In this document: one piece after another, positions 22,301-33,611 of the stretch
How positions within the stretch are numbered: the stretch's first letter is position 1
How the letters are laid out: each line of letters begins with the position of its first letter
Source of the DNA: Desmodesmus armatus
Taxonomy: Eukaryota; Chlorophyta; Chlorophyceae; Sphaeropleales; Scenedesmaceae
Reading direction: 5' to 3'
Length of the DNA stretch: 64,000 nucleotides
NCBI GenBank assembly: GCA_007449985.2
Contig: VIIQ02000328.1
Location: forward strand, 1-64,000
The notes under the pieces: model-generated
Told to the model about the DNA's origin: nothing
Database searches by the model: none
What the model saw: only the letters and a program-made list of their open reading frames with translations
Program-made: the position numbers and the translations under genes

Positions 22301-24908
22301 CCGACCCAAAGCAAGCCCTGGGACCCAATCCATGTCCCGCCCTTGTAACTCAAGGTGCCACCAACCGCGGGGGGCAAAATGAATGAAGGTGTTACACGGG
22401 TTTCTCAAGCAACTACGTTGCAACTGAACCCAGCCACGGATGGACACAACCAGCACGGAAGGGGGCCGTTCGGACAAACCCCACCATCAAAAGCTTGTCA
22501 CGCACACTCAGTGTGCTTCCAGATTGCGAACACAGAGATATAATACACTGGAAGGACTGAATGGCGCCAACGGCACTGCTTCTCGCACCTGCAGGGTTGC
22601 GACAAGAAAGGGCGGACGGAACAGAAAACAGCGAACACACAGCTGCGAGCCACAAAACACTCCCACATGTTGCAGTGGGCGCACGTGGGGGCAACTTCAC
22701 CGACACCACCAGTCGCTGCACTGTTCACAAGCCAGCAGGATAGAAGTCACACAGCAGCCAGCAACTCACATGTCACCACATGCAGAAGCTCAATGCCTAA
22801 CTACCCGCAAACCGTTGCCTCCTGACAGCACCACATGCCATGCAATGAAAGGCTGCTGTGTGAGCGCAAGCCCCTGCGCCCGCTGAGGGATGATTGCAGA
22901 AACCGCAAAGTCAGCCAAGACGCGCCAAAACTCCCCAACAGCAGCACGCCCTGCAATGCGCTCTACCGTCAGCAGAGGCAACGCAGGACCTTCTGCTGCC
23001 ACAGCCCACGCCACTCTGCGGCCGAAGTCAACAGCACCGATGCCAGCCAGACACACCATGTCCCACACAATATGATGCAACCGGGGATGAGGTTTCACCC
23101 CCATCCACAAAGCTGCACACTGCAGGCCGCGGTCAGCAGCCAACCAAGGGGGGGCGTCGCCCACCCGGTGAGCTCGCAACTGCCCCTCAATCTCCGCCCT
23201 GCGCGGGGGGGCAGTCAGTCAGTGTTCGGGGGGGAGGGGGGGGAGCAGGCAACAACAGTTGGCAACTGGTAACCTTGACCTCACCAGCACCATCACTCAG
23301 CGGAGTAGCGCAGTGGTAGCGTGATGGGCTCATATCTGTGTGAGATACCCATAGGTCACAGGATCGAAACCTGTCTCCGCTATGCGAGTGACATGGCATC
23401 ACAATAAAATCCTAGTGGCTGTGTGCCATGCACATTGTAGGCCCCAGCAGATCGAGGTCAACATCACCCCTGCTGGACCCCCATCAGTCCAACTGGTTGC
23501 TTACAGCATTTTGGACCCCCCTGCTGCTCTTCGCCCTTTTCAGCTGATACCCCCTCCCCCACCCTTGCCGTCCCCCTCCCCCCTCACCTGCGTGCTCAGT
23601 CTGCTTGAGGCAGGCCTTGCAGGTGCACACGCCGCGACACAGTGGGCAGCTGCTGTGCAGGTCAGCCAGGCCGTGTGGGGTGTGGCGGTAGCGCACCAGC
23701 AGACACCTGATCACACATGACGCACACAGACATGAGGACATGCAAACCAGGCAGACGGCGGCACACATGTAAACCCGCGGGTGTGTATGGGTCTGCATTC
23801 ATGGTTGGGAAAGGAGGTTGTTACAAGTGGTCACTGGCACTAATGGGCGGTACTCACCACATTATTTGGGGGAGTATGTTACATGGACATTTTCGCCAAA
23901 CAACAATGGCATTGCCCACCAGGATCGAGCCAGGTGAACCTCATAAGTTGTCTCCCCTGCGGTGGTTTGCACCACCTACACCGGGTTGACCAAAGAAGGC
24001 AGAACCACCAGAATTGCAGCAAGTGCCAGCCATGCTAGGAACCTATTGTGTGCAGAGATGAGGGCAGGCAACTATACCAGTGTGGACACAAGAAACAGAA
24101 CAAAGTCAGTCAAATACCTTAGAAACAGAACAAAGTCAGTCAAATACCTAGTCATTATGTGACGACGGGCGATCACATACCTTCCCAATTCTGTTCAATG
24201 CAGCAGCCCCTGCTAAGCATGCAGAGCATGTTGCGTGCAGGTGCCACTGAATGACGCATGTCTTTTCATCAGGAACCCCACCAGACAAGGTAGCCCACGC
24301 TGCCCCCCCCCCCCCCCGTTCCCCCACGGCACTCACTTGTTGCAGTATGAGGTCTGTCGTGTGTGTTGTGTGTCGGGGCACTGCCACTTGACATGCTGCT
24401 GCTGGCAGTCGTGGCAGGAGGTGGTCAGCTGCTCCCAGCTCACAGCACCACCAGGCTCAACCACCTGCATACCACCAGCAGCAGCAGCAGCAACAATATT
24501 TGTTGCAACGCAGGGCAATATGTCTGACCTGCTGCTGGCACAATCCCACACTGTACGCCACACACACACACCCCTGAACCCATCCAAAAGTAACCACTGC
24601 CACCTGCACCAACCCTCTCTCGGCTCCAGAAGCCCCCCCCCCCCCCCCACACACACACACACACCCATCACGCCCCCTCACCTGTCTGAACAGCTTGGTT
24701 GAGTGTCCAGTGTGTTGGCCCAGCCTGAAGGCACTGCAGCACCCCACAGCCTCCACTGCACTGCGCCGGGCAGTGGACTCACGCAGCTCACCGGGGCCAG
24801 GGGCCAGGCAGGGGATGCCCGCTGCTGCTGCTGCTGCTGCCACCACCTCAGGGTCAACCTGCGCTAGGCCCCGCCCAGAGATGCTGCACACACCACACCC
24901 ATCCTCAC

Positions 24909-24965
<57 letters not shown>

Positions 24966-25022
24966 TGCCGCTTGTGGCTGTGCTGCGCCGCCTGCCTGCT
25001 GAAGCAGCGACGCGTGCACCCT

Positions 25023-25053
<31 letters not shown>

Positions 25054-25529
25054 TGCTGCAGGTGCTGCCGCAGGGTTGCACTTGCTGCCCAGGTTCTTGG
25101 CATGCAGACCCGCCTTAGTGCGGCATGTCGACGCAGCAGCAGCTCCAGCAGGTGACACCCCAGTGCACTGCCGGCCAGCAGCTGCTGCCGCTGCTGTGCC
25201 AGGAGGTGCTATCTGCAGTGCTGGCCGACCCTTTGCCCTCTGGCTGGCCTTGGCCTTGCTGACAGCAGCAGCTGCAGCACGGGAGCGGGGGCTGCACCGG
25301 GCAGCAGCAACAGCTGCAGGCAGCACCAGCGGTGCTGGTGGCTGCTGCTGCCACCTCTGCTGCAAGCGTGGGGCCTTGGAAGGCCGCGCACCTTCGTGCA
25401 GCTGCTGCACATCTGCTGATGCTGCTGCTGCACGTCGCTTCCTGCTGTTGGCGGTTTGCCTGACATCCGCTGCTGCTGCTGCTGCTGCCACTGTCAGTGG
25501 CTGCTGGTACTTGCGAGCGTAGGGGTTCT

Positions 25530-25594
<65 letters not shown>

Positions 25595-26307
25595 CAGCAC
25601 TGCCTGTCACCCGCTGTGCCCTGTGCTGGTCCCGCTGCTGCTGCAGGTCTCGCCTCTGCTGCATTCTACGCTGGTCCTGTCCCGCTGGTGGTGCCTTCAG
25701 CCCCTGCTGCCAAAGTGCTGCTGCTGCTGCTGTTGCTGAGCCTTTGCCCTTGCCTGCAGCTCTCCGGGTCTGACCACGTCCTGGCAGGGCAGCTGCTGCT
25801 GCTGCTGCCGTTTGCTGCTGACCAGCTGCAGGCTTTCCTATGTCCAATGGAGCAGCAGCAGCTTCAGCAGCAGCAGCAGCTGTGTCGTCTGCTGCAGGTG
25901 GTGGCCCCTCCCTGCTATGGCTGCTGCTGCGCCTCCGCTGCAGCTTGCGAGAAGCTTCCGGGACACTGACCAGCCCCTGGTGCTGCTGCTGCTGTTGCTG
26001 CTGCTGTGGTAGTGGTGCTGCCCCTGCAGACTGTGGGGCTACAGAGCCTGACTGGCTGGGGGTAGACGGCTGCTGCTGAGACTCACCAGAGCGAGAGCGG
26101 CGCCGCTCCTGCTGCTGCGCCTGCTCCTCTCCCTGCTGCTGCTGCTGCAGCTGCTGCTGCTGCTGCTGCTGCAGCTGCTGCTGCTGCTGCTGCTGCTGGT
26201 CACCTCCAGCATCAGAAGGTGCAAGTTGTTGGCGCTGCTGTTTCCTTGCGCGGCACCTGGGGGTGGTTCTCCGGACAGGGTGGGGCCTGCAGGGACTGGT
26301 GGCCTCG

Positions 26308-26347
<40 letters not shown>

Positions 26348-26678
26348 CATTGGCAGGCTGGCAGCCTAGCCTGCTGCGGCGCGGGGCCTGCGGCTGCTGC
26401 GGTGCAGTTTCTGTGCTGAGGGACAGCCCTGTGTTGTACGAAGACTCTGCCGGCTCTGACTCCTGCTGGAACAGACACAGCGCAACAGCAGCAGCTTGGC
26501 GCTTGGGCCGCCCTGCAGCGTTGAGCAGCGGCTGTTGCTGCTGCTGCTCCTGCTGCTGCTCCTGCTGCTGCTGCTGCTCCTGCTGCTGCCCCGGTTGCTG
26601 CTCCTCCTGCTGCTGCTGGCAATCCAGTTGCTGCTCCTCTGCCCGCTGCCGGTCCTCCGCTGCCGCTTCCGCCGCCGC

Positions 26679-26712
<34 letters not shown>

Positions 26713-28088
26713 CGTTTGCTTGCTGCAGCCGCAGCCAGCCGTGTTGCCTCTTCGTCAAGCTCCCACACAAACGGCTCAAACTCCTGATCTGGACATGGTG
26801 CATCCACACCAGCATCAGCATCTGCTGCTGCTGCTCCTGCCTCTGCATCTGTATTTGCCGCCGCTGCTGCTGCTGCCCCACCTGCTGCCGTGTCAAGCAT
26901 TGCTAGAGGGCAGCGCAGGAGCCCAGCCCCTGGCGCAGCAGCAGCAGCAGCAGCGGCGGCGGCGGAAGCAGCAGCAGCGGCAGCAGGTGCTGCTGCAAGG
27001 CTGTCAGCCCCTGCTGCCAGCTGCCAGCTGAGGCTTCCTGGCAGCATGCGCAGCACAGCGGCCATTGGGCCCTGGTCAGTGATGGCGGCCAGCCTGGCAG
27101 GCAGGTGGCCCACTGCTGCCAGGGCCTCCTGCTGGGTGGAGCCACGGGCCATGCCAGCAAGCTCCAAGGGCAGCACAAACGGCACAACCCAACCGCCGTC
27201 TGGCAGCTGCACAGGGACCGCACCTGCTGCTGTGGCAAACTGGGCAGCAACCTCGGGAGAGAGGACGGGGGGGCCTGCAGCACCGGCACGTGGGGTGGTG
27301 CCGGGGGGTGGAGACCCTGGGTTTGCTGCTGGTAGCTGGGGAGGCTGGAACTGCGGGTCAGCTGGTTGGTCTGCAGGTGCTGCAGCTGCCGCTGCTAGGC
27401 TTGCTGGTGTGTTGATGCCTGCTGCAGCCAGCCCAGCAGTAGCGGCAGCAGCTGCTGCTGCTGCTGCTGCTGAGGGCCGTGTGCTGCGTGTGCGTTTCTG
27501 CCTTATGGGTGAGGTGGTACCCGCATCATCACCACCAGCACCAGCAGCAGCAGCAGCAGCGGCAGCAGCTGGCTGATCCTGCTCAGCTGCACGTTGTGCA
27601 GCCTCAAAATCAGCTACCAGGCTGCTGCTGATGTGGCCCTCAGGCTCCCAGGTGTCATCCTCAGGCCCATAGCCCTCCCAGCGAACGAAGTACTCAACAC
27701 CCTCATCACCTGTGCGCTTGTCCAGGAGCCGGTCCACCACGTACTCCTCACCCGCTGCATCCACAGGCCCAGGGCCCCTGCCACCTGACTGGCCCATAGC
27801 GGACCCATTCTGCTGGGCTTTCCCTCTGTGTTTCTGGACCTTTGGATCTGATGCTGCGCCTTTGGTGCGAGGTGTGCTGTCAGGAAGCAGCGACTTGCGT
27901 GAAGCCGGCTTCCTCACACGCCCTGGCCTCGCTGCTTGCTGCTGAGCAGCTGCAAGTGCTGCAGGTGCTGCTGCTGCTGCTGCAGGTGGCCCTTGGAGGA
28001 AGCGCTTGAACCAGGGGTCGTCATGGACAGGGATGTTGACGGCCCGCACGGCAGACGCATCAACAGCTGCTGCCTCAGGTAGTTCCAT
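15628..28088 (-). CDS. Chromodomain plus zinc-finger plus JmjC histone demethylase (KDM3/IBM1 type)
   Basis: A gene of about 17 exons encoding roughly 2,080 residues. Exon 1 (28088-25611) has a chromodomain at residues 115-164 ([29 protein letters not shown]) with the aromatic cage Y, W, Y present, then Ala/Gln-rich sequence. Next: 25509-24682; 24464-24337 and 23706-23588 (Cys cluster ending [15 protein letters not shown]); 21884-21772; about 21410-21331; about 21200-21100; 20834-20279 (second cluster, [17 protein letters not shown]); 20081-19522; 19274-19138 (FKAHTFFKG); 18727-18571 ([12 protein letters not shown]); 18182-18026; 17697-17427; 17151-16931 ([10 protein letters not shown]); 16462-16365; 16096-15998; 15759-15628. 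Fe(II) ligands are visible: HxD in LHCDMSD (17,666-17,674) and the distal His in GGCPHQVRN (16,395-16,397). The order matches plant IBM1/JMJ25, nuclear H3K9me1/2 demethylases. Exon 6-7 borders are unresolved and exon 9 (20,081-19,522) changes frame near 19,940. The start ATG at 28,088 is the first Met of the open frame. Chromodomain fusion is unusual for the family. Confidence 0.92.
17491..17586. repeat. (CTG)32 run inside the JmjC coding exon (poly-Ser)
   Basis: Thirty-two uninterrupted CTG/TGC triplets. On the minus strand, in the frame fixed by the exon carrying LHCDMSD, they read AGC and encode about 32 Ser. The run lies between the HxD iron ligands and the [10 protein letters not shown] segment, in a loop where KDM3-family proteins already tolerate insertions. 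Confidence 0.85.
18970..19053 (-). tRNA. tRNA-Met(CAT) with intron, slightly degenerate copy
   Basis: Minus-strand cloverleaf: acceptor AGCGGAG / CTCCACT, anticodon stem ATGGG / CCCAT, loop CTCATA with anticodon CAT, a 12-base intron TCTGTGTGAGAT, T arm ACAGG-ATCGAAA-CCTGT. Compared with the plus-strand copy at 23,299 it has a C-A mismatch at acceptor pair 3-70 and GGAAACG in place of GGTAGCG in the D arm, so it may be a pseudogene. It lies in a demethylase intron (18,728-19,137), on the gene's strand. Confidence 0.75.
19278..19340. repeat. (CAG)21 at an intron 3' end
   Basis: Twenty-one CAG triplets, read as CTG on the coding (minus) strand, end 4 bases before demethylase exon 19,274-19,138. 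The terminal CTGCAG supplies the acceptor AG, so the repeat is the pyrimidine-containing tract of the splice site, not coding sequence. Confidence 0.8.
19700..19850 (-). repeat. Coding minisatellite of about 42 bp with telomere-like heptamers
   Basis: The 21-base core CTGCAGGTCTGCTGCTGTGG (plus strand, 20 of 21 shown) occurs four times between about 19,707 and 19,846. After three of the copies comes GGATTAGGGTTT or GGTTAGGGTTT. On the minus strand the unit encodes [12 protein letters not shown], so the telomere-like CCCTAA supplies the Asn-Pro. It sits in the demethylase exon between the second zinc cluster and the JmjC domain. Confidence 0.85.
21031..21049. repeat. Interstitial telomeric repeat, 2.7 units
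   Basis: CCCTAAACCCTAAACCCTA lies in a demethylase intron. A nearby GGGGTTTAGG (21,006) and TAGGGTTTAGG (about 21,634) add inverted scraps of the same motif. Confidence 0.85.
21261..21345. repeat. Duplicated exon end with 5' splice site (demethylase gene)
   Basis: The 18-mer CACCTGTCACAGCAGACC occurs at 21,261-21,278 and 21,328-21,345. On the minus strand it is the 3' end of an exon (GTCTGCTGTGACAG) plus the donor GTG. The copies are separated by a C run and CA repeats (G run and TG repeats on the coding strand). Both copies retain a usable donor, which helps explain why I could not fix the exon border here. Confidence 0.8.
22150..22370. repeat. Imperfect tandem duplication, period about 135 bp
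   Basis: Blocks at about 22,150-22,240 and 22,285-22,370 share GAGGCCC, GACCCAATCCATG, CCCGCCCTTGT and ACTCAAGG. They lie in the 1.7 kb demethylase intron 21,885-23,587, at the left end of the inserted LINE-like fragment. Confidence 0.6.
22277..23211 (-). mobile_element. Probable 5'-truncated LINE fragment in a demethylase intron
   Basis: A 129-codon minus-strand ORF (23,179-22,790) contains [21 protein letters not shown], then [10 protein letters not shown] and a final PFIAWHVV. That resembles the region after the zinc finger at the very C-terminus of chlorophyte LINE ORF2 proteins (a VWD/VVC...GRR segment then an FW segment). A 17-base sequence, CAGTC(G/A)GTCAGTGTTCG, occurs once on each side (22,260-22,276 and 23,212-23,228) with one mismatch and could be a target-site duplication. 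The family assignment is from memory of the pattern, hence modest confidence. Confidence 0.45.
23299..23381 (+). tRNA. tRNA-Met(CAT), elongator type, with 12-base intron
   Basis: Cloverleaf: acceptor AGCGGAG / CTCCGCT with all seven pairs; D arm GCGC-AGTGGTA-GCGT; anticodon stem ATGGG / CCCAT around CTCATA; intron TCTGTGTGAGAT after the anticodon; variable loop AGGTC; T arm ACAGG-ATCGAAA-CCTGT; discriminator A at 23,382. Elongator tRNA-Met is one of the tRNAs that usually carries an intron in plants. It lies inside the demethylase gene, antisense to it, beside the LINE fragment. Confidence 0.88.
24091..24150. repeat. Perfect tandem pair of about 29 bp
   Basis: AGAAACAGAACAAAGTCAGT continued by CAAATACCT occurs twice in succession within a demethylase intron (23,707-24,336). 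No coding or regulatory role is visible. Confidence 0.85.
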
Positions 28089-29286
28089 CAGCACTTTGAG
28101 ATCACACCTTTGGGCCTTACTTCAGGACGCCAGAGCTGAGGCGGTAACTAGGTTCATGTGGCGAGATCACTTATTTCTGATATGTTGTTGCGATGTTTCC
28201 ACCGCTGCTGCAGCATTGGACCAATTGAGCGAGACTCTTCCTTGAAGCTGCATGCAGTAGCCACACAGCGACCACGACTAATACGTCCTACCTTAGCACA
28301 ACGTGAAGTGATCCATGCGTCTGGACAGTATGGCAACGTTAGCGGCGGTTGGCAACGGTGTGACGGGACTGGCAGTGTGACTTCTGTCGCCAGCCGATGA
28401 CTTTTCTTTAGACCAGGAATCCAGTAACATTGACCATCAAGAACGTCACCAATGCGGTTGTGCGTGACAGCAACACAAGGAAGGCTGGCTGTAGCAGCTG
28501 TGGTGTAGCTGGAAATGCTGCACACGCAACGGCCAGGCTCTCCCTTGTCTGCTCACACTGATGGACTGAATCAAAAATAATAAACCCTTGATGATACCAA
28601 CTGTGCCTGTTGCAGATTTCCCAGCACATCCCACACTGGACGCTACCTCTCCAACTGTGCTGCAGTCACAAAACCCTGTGCCAGCAGATGCATCATGCCC
28701 CGTGAGTCACCATCAGAACATGCAAAACAGCTCCCTGGCCCCGGCTCCCTTTCCTCATCGGAAGCCAGATCCAAGATCACCAATGGGAATGGGATGCTAG
28801 TATGCACAAACTGTGCAAGTATACATGCGCCAGTGCTGCAGATGACAGAGCGCCAACAGCTGTCCATGCAGAACAAAATGGGCGCCGGGCGTGTCCAAAC
28901 ATGTCCACTAACCACTCCCAGCTGAAATAAGACGGCATGTGCTGCATTCAAACGCCAGTGTGCATGTATGCAAGGGACAAAATGGGCAACATGACACTGA
29001 CCAAGCGTTGCGACGTGCAGCGACCCGCAGACCTTGCCTGAAGGTTGGAAAACGGTGTGGCATGCTGTGGGAGGCAGCTGGGTCTAGCCACAACTTGCCG
29101 AAGGTGGAGCCTGATACATGCACTGTACCCTGCGCCTGGGTTCAACAGGGACCCAGCAAGTTGAAACAGGCAGCTGTTCATGCCATGCACCCGCAAAATG
29201 CAATGGCAGCCACCCAGTACTTGCTACACTGTTAGAAGGAGGGGGTTTAAGATGACCCTGTATATATGCTGGACCTCGCCCTGCCG
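28089..29286. other. Intergenic: demethylase promoter side and glycosyltransferase 3' UTR
   Basis: 1.2 kb between two minus-strand genes. It must hold the demethylase 5' region and the glycosyltransferase 3' UTR. I saw no convincing ORF, TATA box or TGTAA signal. Confidence 0.4.
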
Positions 29287-32200
29287 TCACACGGCTTTGT
29301 CTGCCCCAGCCTGTCTGGCCTTCACCTCCACCATGGCCCAGCCAGGGGCCGAAGTGGGCAGCTCCGTAATGCCCTGCAGAGGTATGACCTCCACGCCCCC
29401 TGACAGATCCAACCCCTCCACCCCCTCCTCCCTGCTGCTGCTGCTGGCCAGGCTGCCGCCGTCGTCCCCAGCTGGCTTGCAGCACCAGGGCAGCACCACC
29501 CTGTCCAGCCAGGCCTCGTATTCCGACTTGTGGGCGCTGTTGGCAAAGCCTGCAAACACGGCTGTGATGTCGGTGAAGTGCAGCCACTTGGCGGCAGAGA
29601 CAGGAGCCAGCACCTCACTCAACACGGTGTCAGTCAAGCCGGGAGGGACCACCACCTGCACACATACATAATCAAACGACAGAAGCAGGACAACAGAAGC
29701 AGGGTGTTGGACAGCGGGCAGTGGCTTCAAACCAATGCCCATGACTGATCAGAATGCCAGCAGGCATCCCCAATACTGCTGTCGGTGATGTGCTGCTTCG
29801 ATCACCACCAAGCCTCCCCCTGGCGGTGCCAACTCCATTGGAGATGACGGAAGGGAATGTAAGTGCCACAAGTATATGCTTCCACCACTGGGTGCTCAAG
29901 CCTGCTTGTGCTGTGTGAAACCATACTGTGCTTGGCACAAAGTCGGGCCCCACCTGTTGGTTAATGCCTGGGGGTGGCTTGCCCGTAAGCACCTGGGCGC
30001 AGGGTGCGCCCTCCTCAGGGCAGCCTGCTGGTGCGCCGCTGCTGATGGTGGTTGCTGCATGGCGGATCCAGCTGGGGCTGCGGGAGTTGTGCAGGAAGGG
30101 GGCCTCCCTGAACAGCACAGGCCGCCCCGCGAACGCAGCACCGTGTGCGTACATCACCACAGGATCCATGACCTGCAAGGAAACACACACATAGACACAT
30201 GTTGGGATGATAGTATAGGAGGTTGCAATGTATGCGGCAACGCACACACCAACAGCTCACATAATCCTGCAGCAGATTTGCATACTGGCCGCCATGGCAG
30301 TTGGAGTGGACTCCTTATCATCTCTCTTCCCCTCCGCCTGTCTCCAGCGCCGCCCCCCCCCCCCCACACACACACACACACCCACACACGCAAGTACTCC
30401 CTGTGCTAACACACACAACCACACACAACCACCACCACCACCACTGCCCCCCCCCCACCTGGTCCAGAGTGCAATTGAAGGGCAGCACACTGTTGTCATC
30501 ACCAGGGGCCCTGCACGCCCAGGCAGCTGTCCCACCACTGCTGCTGCTGCTGCTGCTGCTGCTCCAGCTCAGTTGAGCCGGGCCCCCAGGCCCACTCGCA
30601 GGGTCCCTGCAAGAAGCAGCAGTGCACACGATACGCACAGCCGTCCAGTCGCAGACAGGTGATTGCAGCGCAGACCAAGGCTGCTGCATCTGTTCCATTG
30701 CACTTGCAGGACTTTGTACAGCCCCGCTCCAGCCTCATGCCAGCCTGCCAACCACTGATAGTTGCAAGCCATCACAGCATTCATGTGTTGGGCTGCCCGT
30801 GCCACCTTCCACAGGACCATTCTCATGCCGTCGTGTTGCCCTTTGCCTCGTCCTACCTGTAGCAGTAGCACTGGAAGTTGGGCAGCACCAACACCCGCCC
30901 CAGCACTGCAGCCACTGCTGCTCCTGCGTAAAACTGCTGCAGCTGGTGTGCCAGGCTGGCAATGTGCAGCGCCAGCAGCTCACCCTGGCTGAAGTCTGGC
31001 GCATTGGCAAGGCCTACACACGGCACAGGGACGGCAACAGGCAACGCGCTTGGGATCAGAGCTAAGCTGTGTAAAGACTGCCTTGCAACCTGGACACAAC
31101 TTGCCCAGCTGACGCAAGAAATCATCAGCATTGAATGCTGCTTGCTGTCTTCCGATAACTGACTGAATGGCCCCAAGTGTTCGGGTCATGTGCTTCCCGG
31201 TCAAACATCACAAATATGTGCTTTTTGCATGGTCCCTCCAGCTGTGGAAGCCTCTTACCTGCGGTTGCTTCTGGGCTGCTGTAGGGGTTGAGCTCGAATG
31301 ACAGCAGCTTGGGGTCACTGTAGTACTTGGGACCATCAGCATACCTACCGCATGACAGCACAGACAGCACATGCACAGGTCGGGACACAGCAGATCAACA
31401 ACCACCCTGGTGTCATCATACTGTTACTGTTACTGTTACATGGTTCAGGCTGAGCATGGACACCCCGTGGGGAGCCAACGAGGCTGCAACTGCATGCATC
31501 AGTAACTAAGCACATTTGCAGCTTACTGTCAAGAAGGGATGATCCCTACCCCTCATCCCGACAAAATCAACCTGATGGCCGGGCAATCGGCAGGTCCTGC
31601 CTGGCCATGCCCCCCCCCCCCCCCCCGCCCGCGGCGCACCCACTCACCACTGCGCGTCCCTCAGCTGGTGCAGGCGTCCCTCCCTGCTGCTGTGCCCCGC
31701 CCCCACATGCACAGCCAGCGGCAGCTTGCGCCCTGAAGCCGCACTGCTGCTGCTGCGCGCCACCACTGCCGCCGCCCTCCAACCCACTCCCTGCACAAAC
31801 CAGCTGTAGCTGTTGGCAACAGCCACGGGCGTGAACACCCCCACGCCAGCACTGGCGGCCAGCCAGCGCTGGGAGCCAAACAGGCTACCCAGCAGGCTGG
31901 GCTGCGGCCCCACCAGCAGCAGCGCCTTGGGCTCGGCGGGGTGTGGCCCCTGCACACGCACATCCGCTGGACGCCTGCTGCTGCTGCTGCTGCTGCCTGA
32001 GAGCCATGCCCTGACCACGTCATCTGGCAGCAGCAACTGGCTGCTGCTGAGGGCACTGCCAGTGTCGGCAGCAGCAGCGTCCGACTGCGCAAGCTGCACA
32101 ACACAAGGAAAGGAGGGCGGCTGGCGAGTGAGCAAAGAGCTTGCAGGGTGATTCACACAGCAGCACTAGGCAGCGCCGTGGCCCCAGGCCCCAACACACG

Positions 32201-33573
32201 TCACAACCCTCATACGAAGGCATAACAGCACCACAAACCAAATGGCAAAAGCAGATACAGGCAGAGGCACTGATGTGAGAGAGGGGCAGAGATGTGGTGG
32301 CGGCCCGTACGCAGTGAGGTTGGCCCCTCCTCAGCACTTTGACTCCTGCTTCACATCACCAGCGCAACACTGCCAACAGCCTTCCTTCTGCATGCACTTC
32401 CTGTGTCCACACCCACCTGTGCCTCGTGTGTGGCCAGCCAAGCCGCCACTGCTGCCTGGCCCTGGCTGGTGCCCCTCACGTAGGCCACACCTGTACCCAC
32501 AGGGCCCCTAGGGTCAGGGTGTGGGGCCAGGTCCGCCGACCTGCTGCCCATGACTGCTGCTGCTGCTGGTGCCTCGCTGCTGAGCACCACGTCTGCTGCT
32601 GCGGGTACGTGGGCCTGCAGGTATGGCAGCGGGTCCGTCAGCCAGACGGTGTCCAGGTGGCTGAGGATTACATCATACTCCCAGCCCATCAGCACCTGCG
32701 CAGCACGCAGCACCGACCAGGACAGCACCTACAGCAGCAGCAGCAGCAGCAGCAGCAGCGGCGGCGGCGGCGGCCAACATGATGAGTGAAAGCTGATGTT
32801 GCATACTGCCGAACTCAGCCAGAAACAGACGTCAGAGAAGTCACACACTCACAATCAGACAATCAAGGGGCAAGCAGCCCAGAAACTGTGTTATTACCCT
32901 ACCCTAGACTAATTGGCTCTCATTGGGAGGTGCAAAGCAGGGGGCCTGTGTTCACCTACCGCGTGCTGTTTGCTGCCTGGTGTTGCTGCTGGTGGTGTGA
33001 AGGGTGGCAGCACCCCCTCACCCCCATCAGGCTCACTGGGGTTCCACATCACGCAGTGGCCCAGCTTGTTGTTCTTCAGGAAGTCAGCAGTTTTCTGCAA
33101 AACGCACGAGCAACCCAAGGTCAACACATACCTATCAGCAGCATTGACACAGCAATCCTGGCACAGAGTGGTTGGGCCGGACACAGCGCTGGTGGTAAAG
33201 GCAGCAAGCCGTCATGGACACTGCAGATCCCCCCCCCCCCACCGTTCTGTGAGCTTCACGCACACAAGCACCAGAACTGTAAACATCCCATGCCCCCCCC
33301 CCTCCAACACGCCCCACCCCACCTACCCACCCATCCACCGCCCCCCCACCCCACCCCCACACACCCACCTGGTCCAGTGCTGCCATGAGGTAGTTGTCCA
33401 CCCCGCTGCGCTGCACGTGTGTCAGCCAGTTGACCCCAAACAGCTCAAACATGCCCCAGTCTGCAGCCACCAGCAGCAGCGTCCCGTGGGAGGCGGCCGC
33501 AGCTGCAAGCTCAGGGGTCAGGGGGGAGCAGCGCGCCAGCAGCGCAGCACGGCGCGCAGCAGCTTGACCGTCT

Positions 33574-33611
<38 letters not shown>

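Noticed and set aside
24457..25491. Minus-strand 344-codon ORF as a separate gene
   Set aside because: It starts without ATG and has a splice donor at 24,682; its first part is exon 2 of the demethylase and the rest reads into the intron.
30350..30450. CA and C repeats as Z-DNA or recombination hotspot elements
   Set aside because: They fit the general pattern of TG/G-rich sequence after 5' splice sites seen throughout the window; no independent evidence for another role.
31417..31442. (CTGTTA)3 as a second LINE tail matching the (CTGTAA)n at 35,764
   Set aside because: The unit differs (TTA versus TAA) in both orientations, and no LINE coding sequence lies beside it.
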